Source: Devosia sp. (GTDB lineage Bacteria > Pseudomonadota > Alphaproteobacteria > Rhizobiales > Devosiaceae). From it: 51,588 bases of DNA. The stretch lies in contig NZ_JAQGJM010000023.1 of the NCBI RefSeq assembly GCF_028290625.1, positions 1 through 51,588 of the forward strand. Direction: 5' to 3'. A program made the translations under genes and the position numbers. Below the pieces are notes generated by a model. That model did not search any database, was not told the DNA's origin, and was given only the letters and a program-made list of their open reading frames with translations. Shown piece after piece: positions 15,304-23,463 of the stretch (its first letter is position 1; every line of letters starts with the position of its first letter).

Positions 15304-16374
15304 ATGGCATTTCTCGTACTCAAGAATATCCGCAAAAGCTTCGGCCCCACGACCGTCATCCCCGACCTGAACCTGGAGATAGAGACGGGAGAATTTGTGG
15401 CGCTGGTGGGGCCTTCGGGATGCGGCAAGTCGACACTTCTTCGCGCCATTGCGGGTCTTGAAGAAATCGACACCGGCGAAATCTGGATCGAAGGGCGCCA
15501 GATCGACGAGCTGGGGCCCAAGGATCGCAACATCGCCATGGTGTTCCAGTCCTACGCGCTCTATCCGCACAAGACGGTCCGCGACAATATGGGGTTCAGC
15601 CTCAAGCTGGCCAAGCGGCCCAAGGAGGAGATCGACGCGCGGGTGGGCGAGGTCGCGCGCATGCTGCATCTCGATGCCTTGCTCGATCGCAAGCCAGGCC
15701 AGCTCTCGGGCGGCCAGCGCCAGCGCGTAGCGATGGGGCGCGCCATCGTGCGCCGTCCCAAGGTTTTTCTGTTCGACGAGCCGTTGTCCAACCTCGATGC
15801 CAAGCTGCGCGTGGCGATGCGCGCCGAGATCAAGCTGTTGCACCAGAGCGTGCAGACCACATCGGTCTATGTCACGCATGACCAGATCGAGGCCATGACG
15901 CTGGCCGACCGTCTCGTCGTCCTCAACAAGGGCGTAATCGAGCAGCAGGGCACGCCGCTCGAACTCTACAGCAATCCATGCAATATGTTCGTGGCCGGCT
16001 TCATCGGCTCGCCGGCGATGAATTTCCTACAAGGCGAGATCGTCGAAGAAGGCGGCCAGAAGGTCGCCAGGCTCGGTGGCGGGGCCCGCCTGCCACTGCC
16101 AGCCGGGTCTTCGCATGCCGCAACGGCCCGGCAGGTCACCCTTGGCCTGCGGCCGGAGCACTTGACCATGCAGGCCGGCGGCCCGCTCACCGGCTCGATC
16201 ACTATGACCGAACCGACCGGGGCCCAGACGCTGGTCTATTTCGATGTCGGAGGAACGCTGGTTACTGCACTGGTCGAGGGGGATACGCCCCTGCGCGTCG
16301 GCGATCAGTTTGCCTGCGGCGTCAATCCTGGCCGCATCCACGCCTTCGACAGCGCCACGGGCAACAGGATCTAG
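15304..16374 (+). CDS. Sugar ABC transporter ATP-binding protein (UgpC/MsmK/MalK class)
   Basis: A 356-residue ATPase with an N-terminal nucleotide-binding domain and C-terminal TOBE/MalK-type regulatory domain. Walker A GPSGCGKST (about 37-45), Q-loop MVFQSYALYPHKTV (about 80-93), signature LSGGQRQRVAMGRAI (about 134-148), Walker B VFLFDEPLSNLDAKLR (about 155-170) and VYVTHDQIEAMTLADR (about 188-203) are complete. The C-terminal half (about 240-356) carries LGLRPEHL, the TOBE hallmark. Such ATPases often serve several sugar importers. It ends 39 bases before the convergent NagA-like gene. Confidence 0.93.
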   Translation: MAFLVLKNIRKSFGPTTVIPDLNLEIETGEFVALVGPSGCGKSTLLRAIAGLEEIDTGEIWIEGRQIDELGPKDRNIAMVFQSYALYPHKTVRDNMGFSLKLAKRPKEEIDARVGEVARMLHLDALLDRKPGQLSGGQRQRVAMGRAIVRRPKVFLFDEPLSNLDAKLRVAMRAEIKLLHQSVQTTSVYVTHDQIEAMTLADRLVVLNKGVIEQQGTPLELYSNPCNMFVAGFIGSPAMNFLQGEIVEEGGQKVARLGGGARLPLPAGSSHAATARQVTLGLRPEHLTMQAGGPLTGSITMTEPTGAQTLVYFDVGGTLVTALVEGDTPLRVGDQFACGVNPGRIHAFDSATGNRI

Positions 16375-16413
16375 TCCGCGCCTGCGCTAAATCGCGCGGG
16401 CCGGCAAGGCTGA

Positions 16414-17556
16414 CTAGCGCTGCCAGACCCGCTCGCCGCGCACCATGGTGGAAAGCACTTCAAGCGCGTCGCGACCCTCCTGCCAGCGGAAGGTAACGAG
16501 ATCGGCCGGCATGCCGACTGCCAGCGATCCTCGCCCGCCCACGAACCGGCCGGGCCGGCTGGTGGCCAGGGGATAAATGTCGTACAGGCGCAAACCACTG
16601 GTGCGTACCGCCCGCGCAATGCAGTGGTCCAGCGTCAGTGCCGCGCCGGCCAGATAGGGTGTGCCGGCCACGCCAAGGCGCCCATCCGGCCAGAGCTGGA
16701 CCCGGCCGCCGATCGGCTGATCGTAGATGCCGGGTTCGAGCCCACCAACGGCGGCGACATCCGATACGAGGATGGAGCGCTCGAGACCCTTGGCGCGCAG
16801 CATCGCCTTGAGCGTATCGGCCGGCAGGTGGTGGCCGTCGGCGATAAAGCTAGCCGTCAGGCGGTCATCGGCCAGCTGTGCCCAGATGAAGTTGGGATGC
16901 CGTGGCAGGTTGGCGGGCGCCCCATTGCCCAGATGCGTCGACAAGCTGGCACCCGCCTGGGCAGCAGCATGGATCTGGCCGGGCGTGGCATCGGTATGGC
17001 CGATAGCGACATGAATCCCCATCGCCACCAGGTCCGCCACGAAAGCGATGGCGCGGTCCGATTGCGGCGACAGTGTCACCAACCGAACCAGGCCACTCGA
17101 AACTTCCTGCCAGCTACGGACTTCTTCGAGGTCGGGCTCCCGCACATGCTCAAGGGGATGAGCGCCGCGCGCGCCGTCCGTGGGCGAGATGAACGGCCCT
17201 TCGACATGAATGCCCACAATGGCATGCGCAACGAGCGGACTGGCCTGCCGGGCGAGCGAAATGGCGCGCAAGCCTTGCACCAGATCGTCGCGCGAGGCCG
17301 TAATCAGCGTCGGCAACCAGGTGGTGACGCCGTGTTCGAATAGCTTGTGCGCCAGGGCGATGACGCGCTCTGGCGGCAGCGGAGCGTGGTTGAGATCGAG
17401 GCCGAAATAGCCATTGACCTGCAGATCGACGAGACCTGCTCCGACGAAATGGTCTGTGTGGCCCTGCCAAGGTTCGATCGCGTCAATGAGGCCGTCGCGG
17501 ACCCGGATTTCGACGGTCTCGCCGGTGACGAGCTTACCCCGAACGTGTTGGCTCAC
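16414..17556 (-). CDS. NagA-like amidohydrolase (N-acetylhexosamine-6-phosphate deacetylase family)
   Basis: A 380-residue amidohydrolase of the NagA family, which removes acetate from N-acetyl-hexosamine 6-phosphates using a divalent metal. Seen: VDLQVNGYFGLDLN (about 43-56), GIHVEGPFIS (metal-binding Glu, about 115-124), GHTDATPGQI (about 183-192), STHLGNGAPANLPRHPNFIW (about 203-222), ADGHHLP (about 238-244) and the catalytic Asp in LVSDVAA (about 263-269). The THLGNGA segment and LVSDV differ from classic THLFNAM and LVTDA, as in a NagA-like subgroup, so the true substrate may be another acylated amino sugar. Start is a GTG at 17556 with GAGGA nearby, overlapping a 25-codon frame. Confidence 0.85.
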   Translation of the reverse strand: MSQHVRGKLVTGETVEIRVRDGLIDAIEPWQGHTDHFVGAGLVDLQVNGYFGLDLNHAPLPPERVIALAHKLFEHGVTTWLPTLITASRDDLVQGLRAISLARQASPLVAHAIVGIHVEGPFISPTDGARGAHPLEHVREPDLEEVRSWQEVSSGLVRLVTLSPQSDRAIAFVADLVAMGIHVAIGHTDATPGQIHAAAQAGASLSTHLGNGAPANLPRHPNFIWAQLADDRLTASFIADGHHLPADTLKAMLRAKGLERSILVSDVAAVGGLEPGIYDQPIGGRVQLWPDGRLGVAGTPYLAGAALTLDHCIARAVRTSGLRLYDIYPLATSRPGRFVGGRGSLAVGMPADLVTFRWQEGRDALEVLSTMVRGERVWQR

Positions 17557-17630
17557 AGCGTCCTCACGCCCATGAGCGCGGTGACGTCATCGAAATCGTC
17601 CATCGAGGGGCCTCCGGACAGCGCAGTCAT
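17553..17630 (-). CDS. Possible 25-residue coupling peptide between NagB-like and NagA-like genes
   Basis: Five bases after the NagB-like stop, an ATG opens a 25-codon frame (MTALSGGPSMDDFDDVTALM..., ending VRTL) whose TGA overlaps the GTG start of the NagA-like gene by four bases (GTGA). It may be a small translated spacer that couples translation of the two enzymes, or the scar of a lost gene. The coding evidence is only the two junctions; no homology is recognised. Confidence 0.3.
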   Translation of the reverse strand: MTALSGGPSMDDFDDVTALMGVRTL

Positions 17631-17634
17631 GGCA

Positions 17635-18417
17635 TCAGGCCTCGGGGTCAGAATCGGCATCCAGGTAGAGCGTGCAGTCCGCATGTCGGCGCAGGATGGA
17701 GGCCGGGCACGCGGTCGAGATGGGACCATTCAGCGCTGCATCGACCGCCGCACGCTTGGCCCGCGTGGGCACAATGCAGAAGAGCCGTTCGGCGCGCAAC
17801 AGCCTGGGCACCGTCAGGGTGATTGCGCGTACGGGCACGTCGTCGAGCGTGGCGAAACAATCGTCGTCCACCTGCTGCTGGCGGCATTGCAGATCAAGAT
17901 CGACGGGTTTGACGTCCAGCGGATCCTCGAAGTCAGCCACCGGCGGATCGTTGAAAGCCACGTGTCCGTTGACACCGATGCCCAGCAGCACAATGTCGAT
18001 CGGCGCTTTGGCCAGCAGGGTCGCGTAGGCATTCGCAATCCCGGCTGGATCGGCACCCGGAACGATGCGATTGGCTGCCGCCAGCGGCACCCTGGAGAAC
18101 ACGTGGGTATCGAGCCAGGCGGCGAAACTCTCGGGCGCGCCCTCGGGAAGCCCGATATACTCATCCATATGGAATGCGGTGACGCGGGCCCAGTCGATAC
18201 CGGGCTCGCTCACCAGCGCCACCAGCACATCGGACTGGCTGGGTGCCGCAGCGAAGATCAGGCGCGCCGAATGCTGCCTCGCCAGCCGCTCCCGCAATTC
18301 CTCGGCGATATCACGCGCTGCGGCCCGGCCCATTTCGCGCCGGTCGCGGAAGCTTTTGATCGTGAGATTGTCGACCCTGCGCCCGGGGCGCTGGGGATCG
18401 AGGCGAATGCCGTCCAT
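17635..18417 (-). CDS. Glucosamine-6-phosphate deaminase/isomerase-like protein (NagB family)
   Basis: A 260-residue NagB/6-phosphogluconolactonase-fold protein, expected to turn an amino-sugar 6-phosphate into a keto-sugar phosphate plus ammonia. Present: IFAAAPSQSDVLVAL (phosphate-loop region, about 55-69), VTAFHMDEYIGLP (about 78-91, matching the Asp72 region of E. coli NagB) and LLGIGVNGHVAFNDPP (about 144-159). In E. coli the last motif reads NDGHIAFNE with catalytic Asp141, His143 and Glu148. Here the first acid is Asn and the last is Asp, a pattern of NagB-like paralogues, so the substrate or chemistry may differ. It is divergent from the LacI regulator with an operator in between. Confidence 0.82.
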   Translation of the reverse strand: MDGIRLDPQRPGRRVDNLTIKSFRDRREMGRAAARDIAEELRERLARQHSARLIFAAAPSQSDVLVALVSEPGIDWARVTAFHMDEYIGLPEGAPESFAAWLDTHVFSRVPLAAANRIVPGADPAGIANAYATLLAKAPIDIVLLGIGVNGHVAFNDPPVADFEDPLDVKPVDLDLQCRQQQVDDDCFATLDDVPVRAITLTVPRLLRAERLFCIVPTRAKRAAVDAALNGPISTACPASILRRHADCTLYLDADSDPEA

Positions 18418-18479
18418 AGTCTAGGCTTTCTGAACTGACCGGCTTGGCCGGCCTGAGAATGACCATTTCGCTTATCTTA

Positions 18480-18493
18480 TGCAACCGGTTGCA
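18480..18493. promoter_or_regulatory. LacI-type operator candidate 3
   Basis: TGCAACCGGTTGCA, identical to the site at 11772-11785 (16 bp symmetrical including the flanking A and T). It lies 63 bases before the NagB-like start and 78 before the LacI-type gene, so it could control both directions. Confidence 0.8.
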
Positions 18494-18570
18494 TGTCAAG
18501 AGATGGTCGATTGCGTTGCGGCGGCATTCGCAGGATAAACAGCGGAAACGAAGTCCTGAAAGGACCACTC

Positions 18571-19569
18571 ATGTCGGAGGCGGACAAGAAGCTCACGCAC
18601 ACCATGGCGGATGTCGCCAAGGCGGCCGGCGTGTCCAAGTCGACGGTCTCGCGAGCCTTCACGCAACCATACCGCCTGACAGCGGAAACGGTCGAGCGCA
18701 TCATCAAGATTGCCGAGGACTTCGGCTACGTCCCCAACCACACGGCGCGGGCGCTGAGCACGGGGCGGCATGGCAATCTGGCCCTTCTGGTGTCGGATGT
18801 CGCCAACCCCTTCTTCCCGCCCCTGATCCGTGCGGCGCAGATGGAAGCCGATACGGCCGATTTCTGCGTCTTCCTGGGCAATTCCGACGAGGATGCGCGC
18901 CAGGAGGACAAGTTGATCGACCGGTTCATATCGCAGGTGGAGGGCCTGCTGCTGGTGTCTTCGCGCCTCAATGCCGAGCGCATCCAGGTGCACGCGCGGC
19001 GCCGGCCACTGGCCCTCATCAATCTCGATGTCCCGGGCGTGCCGCGCGTTCTCATCGACAGCGCCACGGGCGTGCGCGACGCGATGAGCCACCTCGCCGA
19101 TCTGGGTCACAAGCGGATCGCCTATGTCAGCGGGCCGCAAAACTCCTGGGCAAACCGGCAGCGGCGCAATGCCGTGCGCCTGGCCGCCCGCAAGTATGAC
19201 ATGACCGTCGAGATCATCAGTCCCGCCATACCCAGCTATGACACCGGCCGTGCGGTCGTCCCGCAACTGATCGAGAGCAAGGTAACTGCAGCGGTGGCGT
19301 TCGACGATCTCACGGCACAAGGCATCATGACGGGCATGGCCGAGCGCGGCATCGAGATCCCGCGGCATTTTTCGCTCGTGGGATGCGATGACGTGCTGGG
19401 CGCAGCCACCTATCCCTCGCTCACCACGGTATCGAATCGGTCGGACGAGGCCGGGCGCGCCGGCGTCCGCCTCTTGCTGGACATTATGGACGGCCGAATG
19501 GCTGGCGACACGCGGCTGGTGCTCGACACGCATCTGGTTGTGCGCCACACCACGGCGCCGCCCCTTTGA
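18571..19569 (+). CDS. LacI/GalR family transcriptional regulator
   Basis: A 332-residue repressor. The N-terminal helix-turn-helix TMADVAKAAGVSKSTVSRAF (residues 11-30) and hinge helix YVPNHTARALSTG (about 52-64) are classic. A periplasmic-binding-protein-like sensor domain follows (LALLVSDVANPFFPPLIRAA near 70, GHKRIAYVSGP near 183-193, DLTAQGIM near 250). GAAAGGACC precedes the ATG at 18571; the open frame extends to 18493 but without coding character. The hinge with an AxALSTG pattern fits insertion at a central CG, which all three 14-bp palindromes in this locus contain. It probably represses the oxidoreductase, transporter and nagAB-like operons until the sugar is present. Confidence 0.93.
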   Translation: MSEADKKLTHTMADVAKAAGVSKSTVSRAFTQPYRLTAETVERIIKIAEDFGYVPNHTARALSTGRHGNLALLVSDVANPFFPPLIRAAQMEADTADFCVFLGNSDEDARQEDKLIDRFISQVEGLLLVSSRLNAERIQVHARRRPLALINLDVPGVPRVLIDSATGVRDAMSHLADLGHKRIAYVSGPQNSWANRQRRNAVRLAARKYDMTVEIISPAIPSYDTGRAVVPQLIESKVTAAVAFDDLTAQGIMTGMAERGIEIPRHFSLVGCDDVLGAATYPSLTTVSNRSDEAGRAGVRLLLDIMDGRMAGDTRLVLDTHLVVRHTTAPPL

Positions 19570-19605
19570 GGCCCCGGGCTTCCTGGCGCACTGCGGGGCG
19601 GATGC

Positions 19606-20736
19606 TCAGTCCAGGGTGAGACGGTAGCGCAACATGGCGATGGTCGAGATGACGATGAGGATCGCCAGCAGCGCCCAGAATTCGCCCGCGACATCGCCGA
19701 TGTCGCCGCCCTTGAGCATCACGATCCGCACTACCCGCAGGAAATGGGTGGCGGGGACGATATTGCCGAGAATCTGGGCCCAGCCCGGCATGGCGGCGAA
19801 GGGGAAGAGGAACCCCGACAGCAGTACGGATGGCAGGATGGTGAACATCGAGAGCTGCATCGCCTGCATCTGCGAGCGCGACGCCGCCGAGATCAGGAAG
19901 CCCAGCGCCAGATTGACGATGATGAACAGGTTGAAGCCCACGAAGAATGCCCACCACGAGCCTTCGAACGGCACGCCGAAAAGGGTGAGGCCGGTGAGCA
20001 GGAACACGGCGGTCTGCACATAGCCGACGAACACATAGGGCAGGATTTTGCCCAGCATGACTTCCATGGGCCGGACCGGCGTGGCGATCAGCATTTCCAT
20101 CGTGCCCCGTTCGCTCTCCTTGACGATGGCGACAGCGGTCATCATCACGAGCGTCATGGAGAGGATGATGGCGAGGAGGGCCGGCACGATATTGGTCGAG
20201 GTCTTGCCTTCCGGGTTATACATCTTCTGCACCGAAACCCCGAACGGGGCCGGGGAGGGGGTAAGGCTGGCGAGCGGGCCGGAGAAGGTTTCCGCCATCG
20301 CCGCTTGCACGATGCCGCTGAGTGCACCCACTGCGCCGCCCACCGCCGACGGATCGGAAGCGTCGGCGACCACGAGCAGGTTCGGCTTGAGGCCACGGAT
20401 GACGTCGTGCTCGAAATTATCGGGGAAGATGATGACGAAGGAGGCGCTGCCTTCGCGCAGGGCCCGCTCGCCCGCAGCGGCGCCATTCACGGCGCCCTTT
20501 ATGTCGAAATAGTCCGACACTCGCATGCCCGAAATGATCGCTCGGGTCAGCGGCCCGTCATCGCTCATTTCGATCAACGTTGGCATGTGGCGCGCGTCTG
20601 AATTGATGATGAAGCCGAAGAGCAGCAATTGCATGATCGGCAGCCCGATCATCATGGCGAAGGTGACGCGGTCGCGCCGCATCTGGATGAATTCCTTGGC
20701 GAGGACGGCAAAGAAGCGGGCAAAGGAAAATCTCAT
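19606..20736 (-). CDS. ABC-2 type transporter permease (YbhS/YbhR-like)
   Basis: A 376-residue ABC-2 permease: one N-terminal helix (MIGLPIMQLLLFGFIIN, about 28-44), a large extracytoplasmic domain (about 50-175), then five C-terminal helices including IVPALLAIILSMTLVMMTAV (about 187-206). The family motif ESERGTMEMLIATPVRPMEVMLGKILPY (about 210-237) is complete. It starts inside the stop of the ATPase gene (ATGA, 20733-20736). E. coli has two such permeases (YbhS, YbhR); only one is seen here, so it would act as a homodimer or with a partner elsewhere. Confidence 0.92.
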   Translation of the reverse strand: MRFSFARFFAVLAKEFIQMRRDRVTFAMMIGLPIMQLLLFGFIINSDARHMPTLIEMSDDGPLTRAIISGMRVSDYFDIKGAVNGAAAGERALREGSASFVIIFPDNFEHDVIRGLKPNLLVVADASDPSAVGGAVGALSGIVQAAMAETFSGPLASLTPSPAPFGVSVQKMYNPEGKTSTNIVPALLAIILSMTLVMMTAVAIVKESERGTMEMLIATPVRPMEVMLGKILPYVFVGYVQTAVFLLTGLTLFGVPFEGSWWAFFVGFNLFIIVNLALGFLISAASRSQMQAMQLSMFTILPSVLLSGFLFPFAAMPGWAQILGNIVPATHFLRVVRIVMLKGGDIGDVAGEFWALLAILIVISTIAMLRYRLTLD

Positions 20737-21671
20737 GCCGCGTCGCGGGCGAAATTGTCCCGCGCCCCCGCCATCAGGTAGATAAAGGCTTCTTCGAGCT
20801 CTGAGGTTTTCTCCGTCCATTCATGCGTGCCGTCTTGGCGATAGGCGGCGGCGACGGCGTCGAGCTTACTGCGATCGGTGCCCGATACGTGCAGGACCGA
20901 GCCGAAGCGTGCCACCTGCACGACGCCATCTTCCTGCCTGAGGCGGGCTTCAAGCTCCGAAATATCGGGGCCGGAGACCCGATAGGTGATGAGCCCGACC
21001 ATGCCGGGAATGTCGGCTGCCCTTCCATCGATCAGCTTCTTGCCATAGGCGATGTAGGTGATGAAATCGCACTGGATTGCCTCGTCCATGTAATGGGTCG
21101 AGACCAGCACGGTGACACCCTTGGCTGAAAGCCGGCGGATTTCATCCCAGAAATCGCGCCGCGCCTTGGGATCGACGCCGGCGGTCGGCTCGTCGAGCAG
21201 CAGCAATTGCGGTTCGTGCAGCAGGCAGGCGGCAAGCGCCAGCCGCTGCTTCCAGCCGCCCGAGAGTGAGCCCGCAAGCTGCTTTTGCCGATCGGCCAGA
21301 CCCAGATCGGTCAAGGCAGCATCGACCCGCTCCCGGCGCCGGTCCAGCCGGTACATGCGCGCGACGAAATCGAGATTTTCGCGGATCGACAGGTCCTCGT
21401 AATAGGAGAATTTCTGGGTCATGTAGCCGACCCTCTCCTTGATCTGGTCTGCCTGCTTGCGCACGTCGAAGCCGAGGCACGTGCCATCGCCTTCGTCGGG
21501 GGTCAGCAGGCCACAGAGCATGCGGATGGTGGTGGTCTTGCCCGAGCCATTGGGGCCCAGAAAGCCATAGATGGCGCCGCGCGGCACTCTGACGTCGAAA
21601 TGGTCGACCACGCGCTTCTCGCCGAAATTCTTGGTGAGGCCGCGCACGTCGATGACCGGCTCGTCGTTCAT
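20733..21671 (-). CDS. ABC-2 type transporter ATP-binding protein (YbhF-like, single domain)
   Basis: A 312-residue ATPase: Walker A GPNGSGKTT (about 39-47), Q-loop GYMTQKFSYYEDLSIRENL (about 83-101), signature SLSGGWKQRLALAACLLHEP (about 134-153), Walker B LLLLDEPTAGVDP (about 156-168), LVSTHYMDEA (about 187-196). The YMTQKFS and SGGWKQRLALA forms are typical of YbhF-type drug/cation exporters. YbhF of E. coli is a tandem duplication of about 580 residues; this one is a single unit. Both junctions are four-base overlaps. Confidence 0.93.
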   Translation of the reverse strand: MNDEPVIDVRGLTKNFGEKRVVDHFDVRVPRGAIYGFLGPNGSGKTTTIRMLCGLLTPDEGDGTCLGFDVRKQADQIKERVGYMTQKFSYYEDLSIRENLDFVARMYRLDRRRERVDAALTDLGLADRQKQLAGSLSGGWKQRLALAACLLHEPQLLLLDEPTAGVDPKARRDFWDEIRRLSAKGVTVLVSTHYMDEAIQCDFITYIAYGKKLIDGRAADIPGMVGLITYRVSGPDISELEARLRQEDGVVQVARFGSVLHVSGTDRSKLDAVAAAYRQDGTHEWTEKTSELEEAFIYLMAGARDNFARDAA

Positions 21672-22609
21672 TTGGCGATCGTCACCGGCTGGCCCGGCGG
21701 TAGGGTGCCACCATCGAGCCTAGCCTCGACAAGGAAGGTCAGCCGGTTGCGCTCGTCGCGGCTGTAGATCACCGGGGGCGTGAATTGCGGATCGGAGGCG
21801 AAGTAACTGACCGTGGCGGTCAGCCCCGTAGCGCAACCGTCGCAACTGACCTGCAGCTGCTGGCCCAGCGTGAACGAGGGTCGATCAGCCTCAGGCAGGT
21901 AGAACTTGACCTTGAGCGCCCCGGCGGGCAGCAGCGCCACCACAGGCGTGCCGGCGGCGACGATTTCGCCTTGCGCGAAGAACACGCGCTCGACCCGAGC
22001 TGCCACCGGCGCCACGATTGTGCGATCCGCCAGATCGGCGCGGGCCTTCTCCGCATTGGCTTGTGCCACCAGCAGCGAGGCCTCAGCGCCGACGCGCTGC
22101 GGATCGCGCGCCGGGAGTTCGGCGACACGCAATTGCGCGTCCAACTGGGCAACCTGCGCTGCGGCGCTCTTGAGCGTCGCGCCATCCTGGTCGGCCTTGG
22201 CCTGCGGCACCAGGCCCTGAGCCAGCAATTGATCGGTGCGCTCCGATTGCGACCGGGCCAGCACCAGGTCTGCTTGCGCCTTGTCGAGGCTGGCGCGGAT
22301 CACGTCGATTTCGGCCGTGCGGCTGCCGGTGGCGAGATTGTCGACATTGGCCTGCGCGACATCGACCTGGGCCTCGGCGGCATCGAGCGCCGCCTGCTGC
22401 TGCCGGCTGTCGAGCACAAAGAGCACATCGCCGGAATTCACCGCTCCACCATCCTGGACCTGCATGGCGGTAATCGGGCCGGGGCCCTGTGCGCTGACAT
22501 AGACGTAGTCGGCCTCCACATAGCCGTTCCATTGCGCCGGCTCGGACACGCCGAAACCGGGGACGACAAGCGCGATCAACCCGGTCATCCAGGCAAGGAT
22601 ATCGCTCAT
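21668..22609 (-). CDS. HlyD-family periplasmic adaptor (YbhG-like)
   Basis: A 313-residue membrane-fusion subunit. An N-terminal anchor (ILAWMTGLIALVVPGF, about 4-19) is followed by a first lipoyl half WNGYVEADYVYVSAQGPGPI (about 27-46), a long alpha-helical hairpin rich in Ala, Gln and Asp (about 65-175) and the second lipoyl half DRTIVAPVAARVERVFFAQGEIV (about 190-212). The adaptor bridges the inner-membrane ABC exporter and the outer membrane. The C-terminal region has an unusual SCDGCATG Cys pair (about 252-259). Order TetR-HlyD-ATPase-permease is that of the cecR-ybhGFSR operon. Confidence 0.92.
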   Translation of the reverse strand: MSDILAWMTGLIALVVPGFGVSEPAQWNGYVEADYVYVSAQGPGPITAMQVQDGGAVNSGDVLFVLDSRQQQAALDAAEAQVDVAQANVDNLATGSRTAEIDVIRASLDKAQADLVLARSQSERTDQLLAQGLVPQAKADQDGATLKSAAAQVAQLDAQLRVAELPARDPQRVGAEASLLVAQANAEKARADLADRTIVAPVAARVERVFFAQGEIVAAGTPVVALLPAGALKVKFYLPEADRPSFTLGQQLQVSCDGCATGLTATVSYFASDPQFTPPVIYSRDERNRLTFLVEARLDGGTLPPGQPVTIAK

Positions 22610-23280
22610 GGCTCCCCCCGCGGCTTTGCTTGCTGACCGGCGGGCGCCGCGCTCAATCCATCGAAGAGAATGGCGAGGTGATTATCGATGAGCCGGTCCA
22701 GCTCCAATCCGCCGGCCGGCATGATGCCGAAGACTTCGGCCAGCACCACATGCAGCATGATCGGCCCCACGATGGAGCGGATGGTGAGTTCGGGATCGAC
22801 CGGCTTCAGATAACCGGCAGCGATCCCCTTGCGGATCACCCCCGCCATCACCGGCAAAGCGCGATCCAGCACTTCGGCCCTATACATTTCGGCAAGCTGA
22901 GGAAAGCCCAGCACCTCGCGCAGCACGACCTTGGGAATAGCCACCATCTTGGGATCGGCGAACCGCTTCCCCAGGGTCTTGATCACCATGGCGATGACGG
23001 CGCGCGGGTCCCCATCAAAGTCCTTGAGCGTGGTGAGGGCGGAACTGGCGATCGGCACGATGGCGCGACGCACCAGACCCTCCAGCAGCGATTCCTTGGA
23101 GGGAAAATAGAGGTAGACCGTGCCCTTGCTGACGCCCGCCCGCGTCGCGATGTCCTCGACGCGCGTGGCCGCGAACCCCTTCTCGATAAAGAGCGCCAGA
23201 GCCGCATCCAGCACCTCGTCCGGCCGAGCCTCGGCACGCCGGCGGAACTTCAGGTCGCGACCTTTTGCGGTGTCAGGCAT
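22606..23280 (-). CDS. TetR/AcrR family regulator (CecR-like)
   Basis: A 224-residue regulator with N-terminal helix-turn-helix GFAATRVEDIATRAGVSKGTVYLYFPSKESLLEGL (about 35-69) and a C-terminal ligand domain. It is first in the efflux operon and overlaps the HlyD gene by four bases, so repressor and pump are made together. A 24-bp imperfect palindrome 37-60 bases upstream is the likely operator. The ligand is unknown; E. coli CecR responds to cefoperazone/chloramphenicol-type stress. Confidence 0.92.
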   Translation of the reverse strand: MPDTAKGRDLKFRRRAEARPDEVLDAALALFIEKGFAATRVEDIATRAGVSKGTVYLYFPSKESLLEGLVRRAIVPIASSALTTLKDFDGDPRAVIAMVIKTLGKRFADPKMVAIPKVVLREVLGFPQLAEMYRAEVLDRALPVMAGVIRKGIAAGYLKPVDPELTIRSIVGPIMLHVVLAEVFGIMPAGGLELDRLIDNHLAILFDGLSAAPAGQQAKPRGEP

Positions 23281-23316
23281 GTCCAGTTTCCTAAATGACT
23301 TCTCAGTCAGTTTCTT

Positions 23317-23340
23317 TAATAACTGACTGGCCAGTTATTA
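23317..23340. promoter_or_regulatory. TetR operator candidate for the efflux operon
   Basis: TAATAACTG (23317-23325) and CAGTTATTA (23332-23340) form a 9-bp inverted repeat with a six-base centre; ACTGACTGG in the centre plus another TCAGTCAG copy at about 23304-23311 recalls the GACTGAC-type operators of TetR efflux regulators. It lies just upstream of the TetR start. Confidence 0.6.
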
Positions 23341-23431
23341 CAAGGAATTTTTGGGATGATTGGCGTCCTGCCGCAGTAGCAGATGCGGCAAAAGGTGCAT
23401 TGACGGGGAGGGTGGTTCGGGCGTATCTCCC

Positions 23432-23463
23432 GCGTCAGGACATCTTGCCCTAACGCAAGACGC
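23432..23463 (+). promoter_or_regulatory. Leader RNA hairpin before serC (possible serC motif)
   Basis: GCGT (23432-23435) pairs with ACGC (23460-23463), and TCTTGC (23443-23448) pairs with GCAAGA (23455-23460 region) around a CCTAAC loop. The result is a bulged hairpin that ends about 25 bases before the serC start and just before its GGGAGGG ribosome binding site. Alphaproteobacteria carry a conserved leader element called the serC motif at this place; I recognise position and general shape, not a verified match. Confidence 0.4.

Noticed and set aside
16376..16399. CCGCGC/GCGCGG hairpin between convergent ATPase and NagA-like genes
   Set aside because: Six-bp stem with a long loop and no T-run; too weak to call a terminator.
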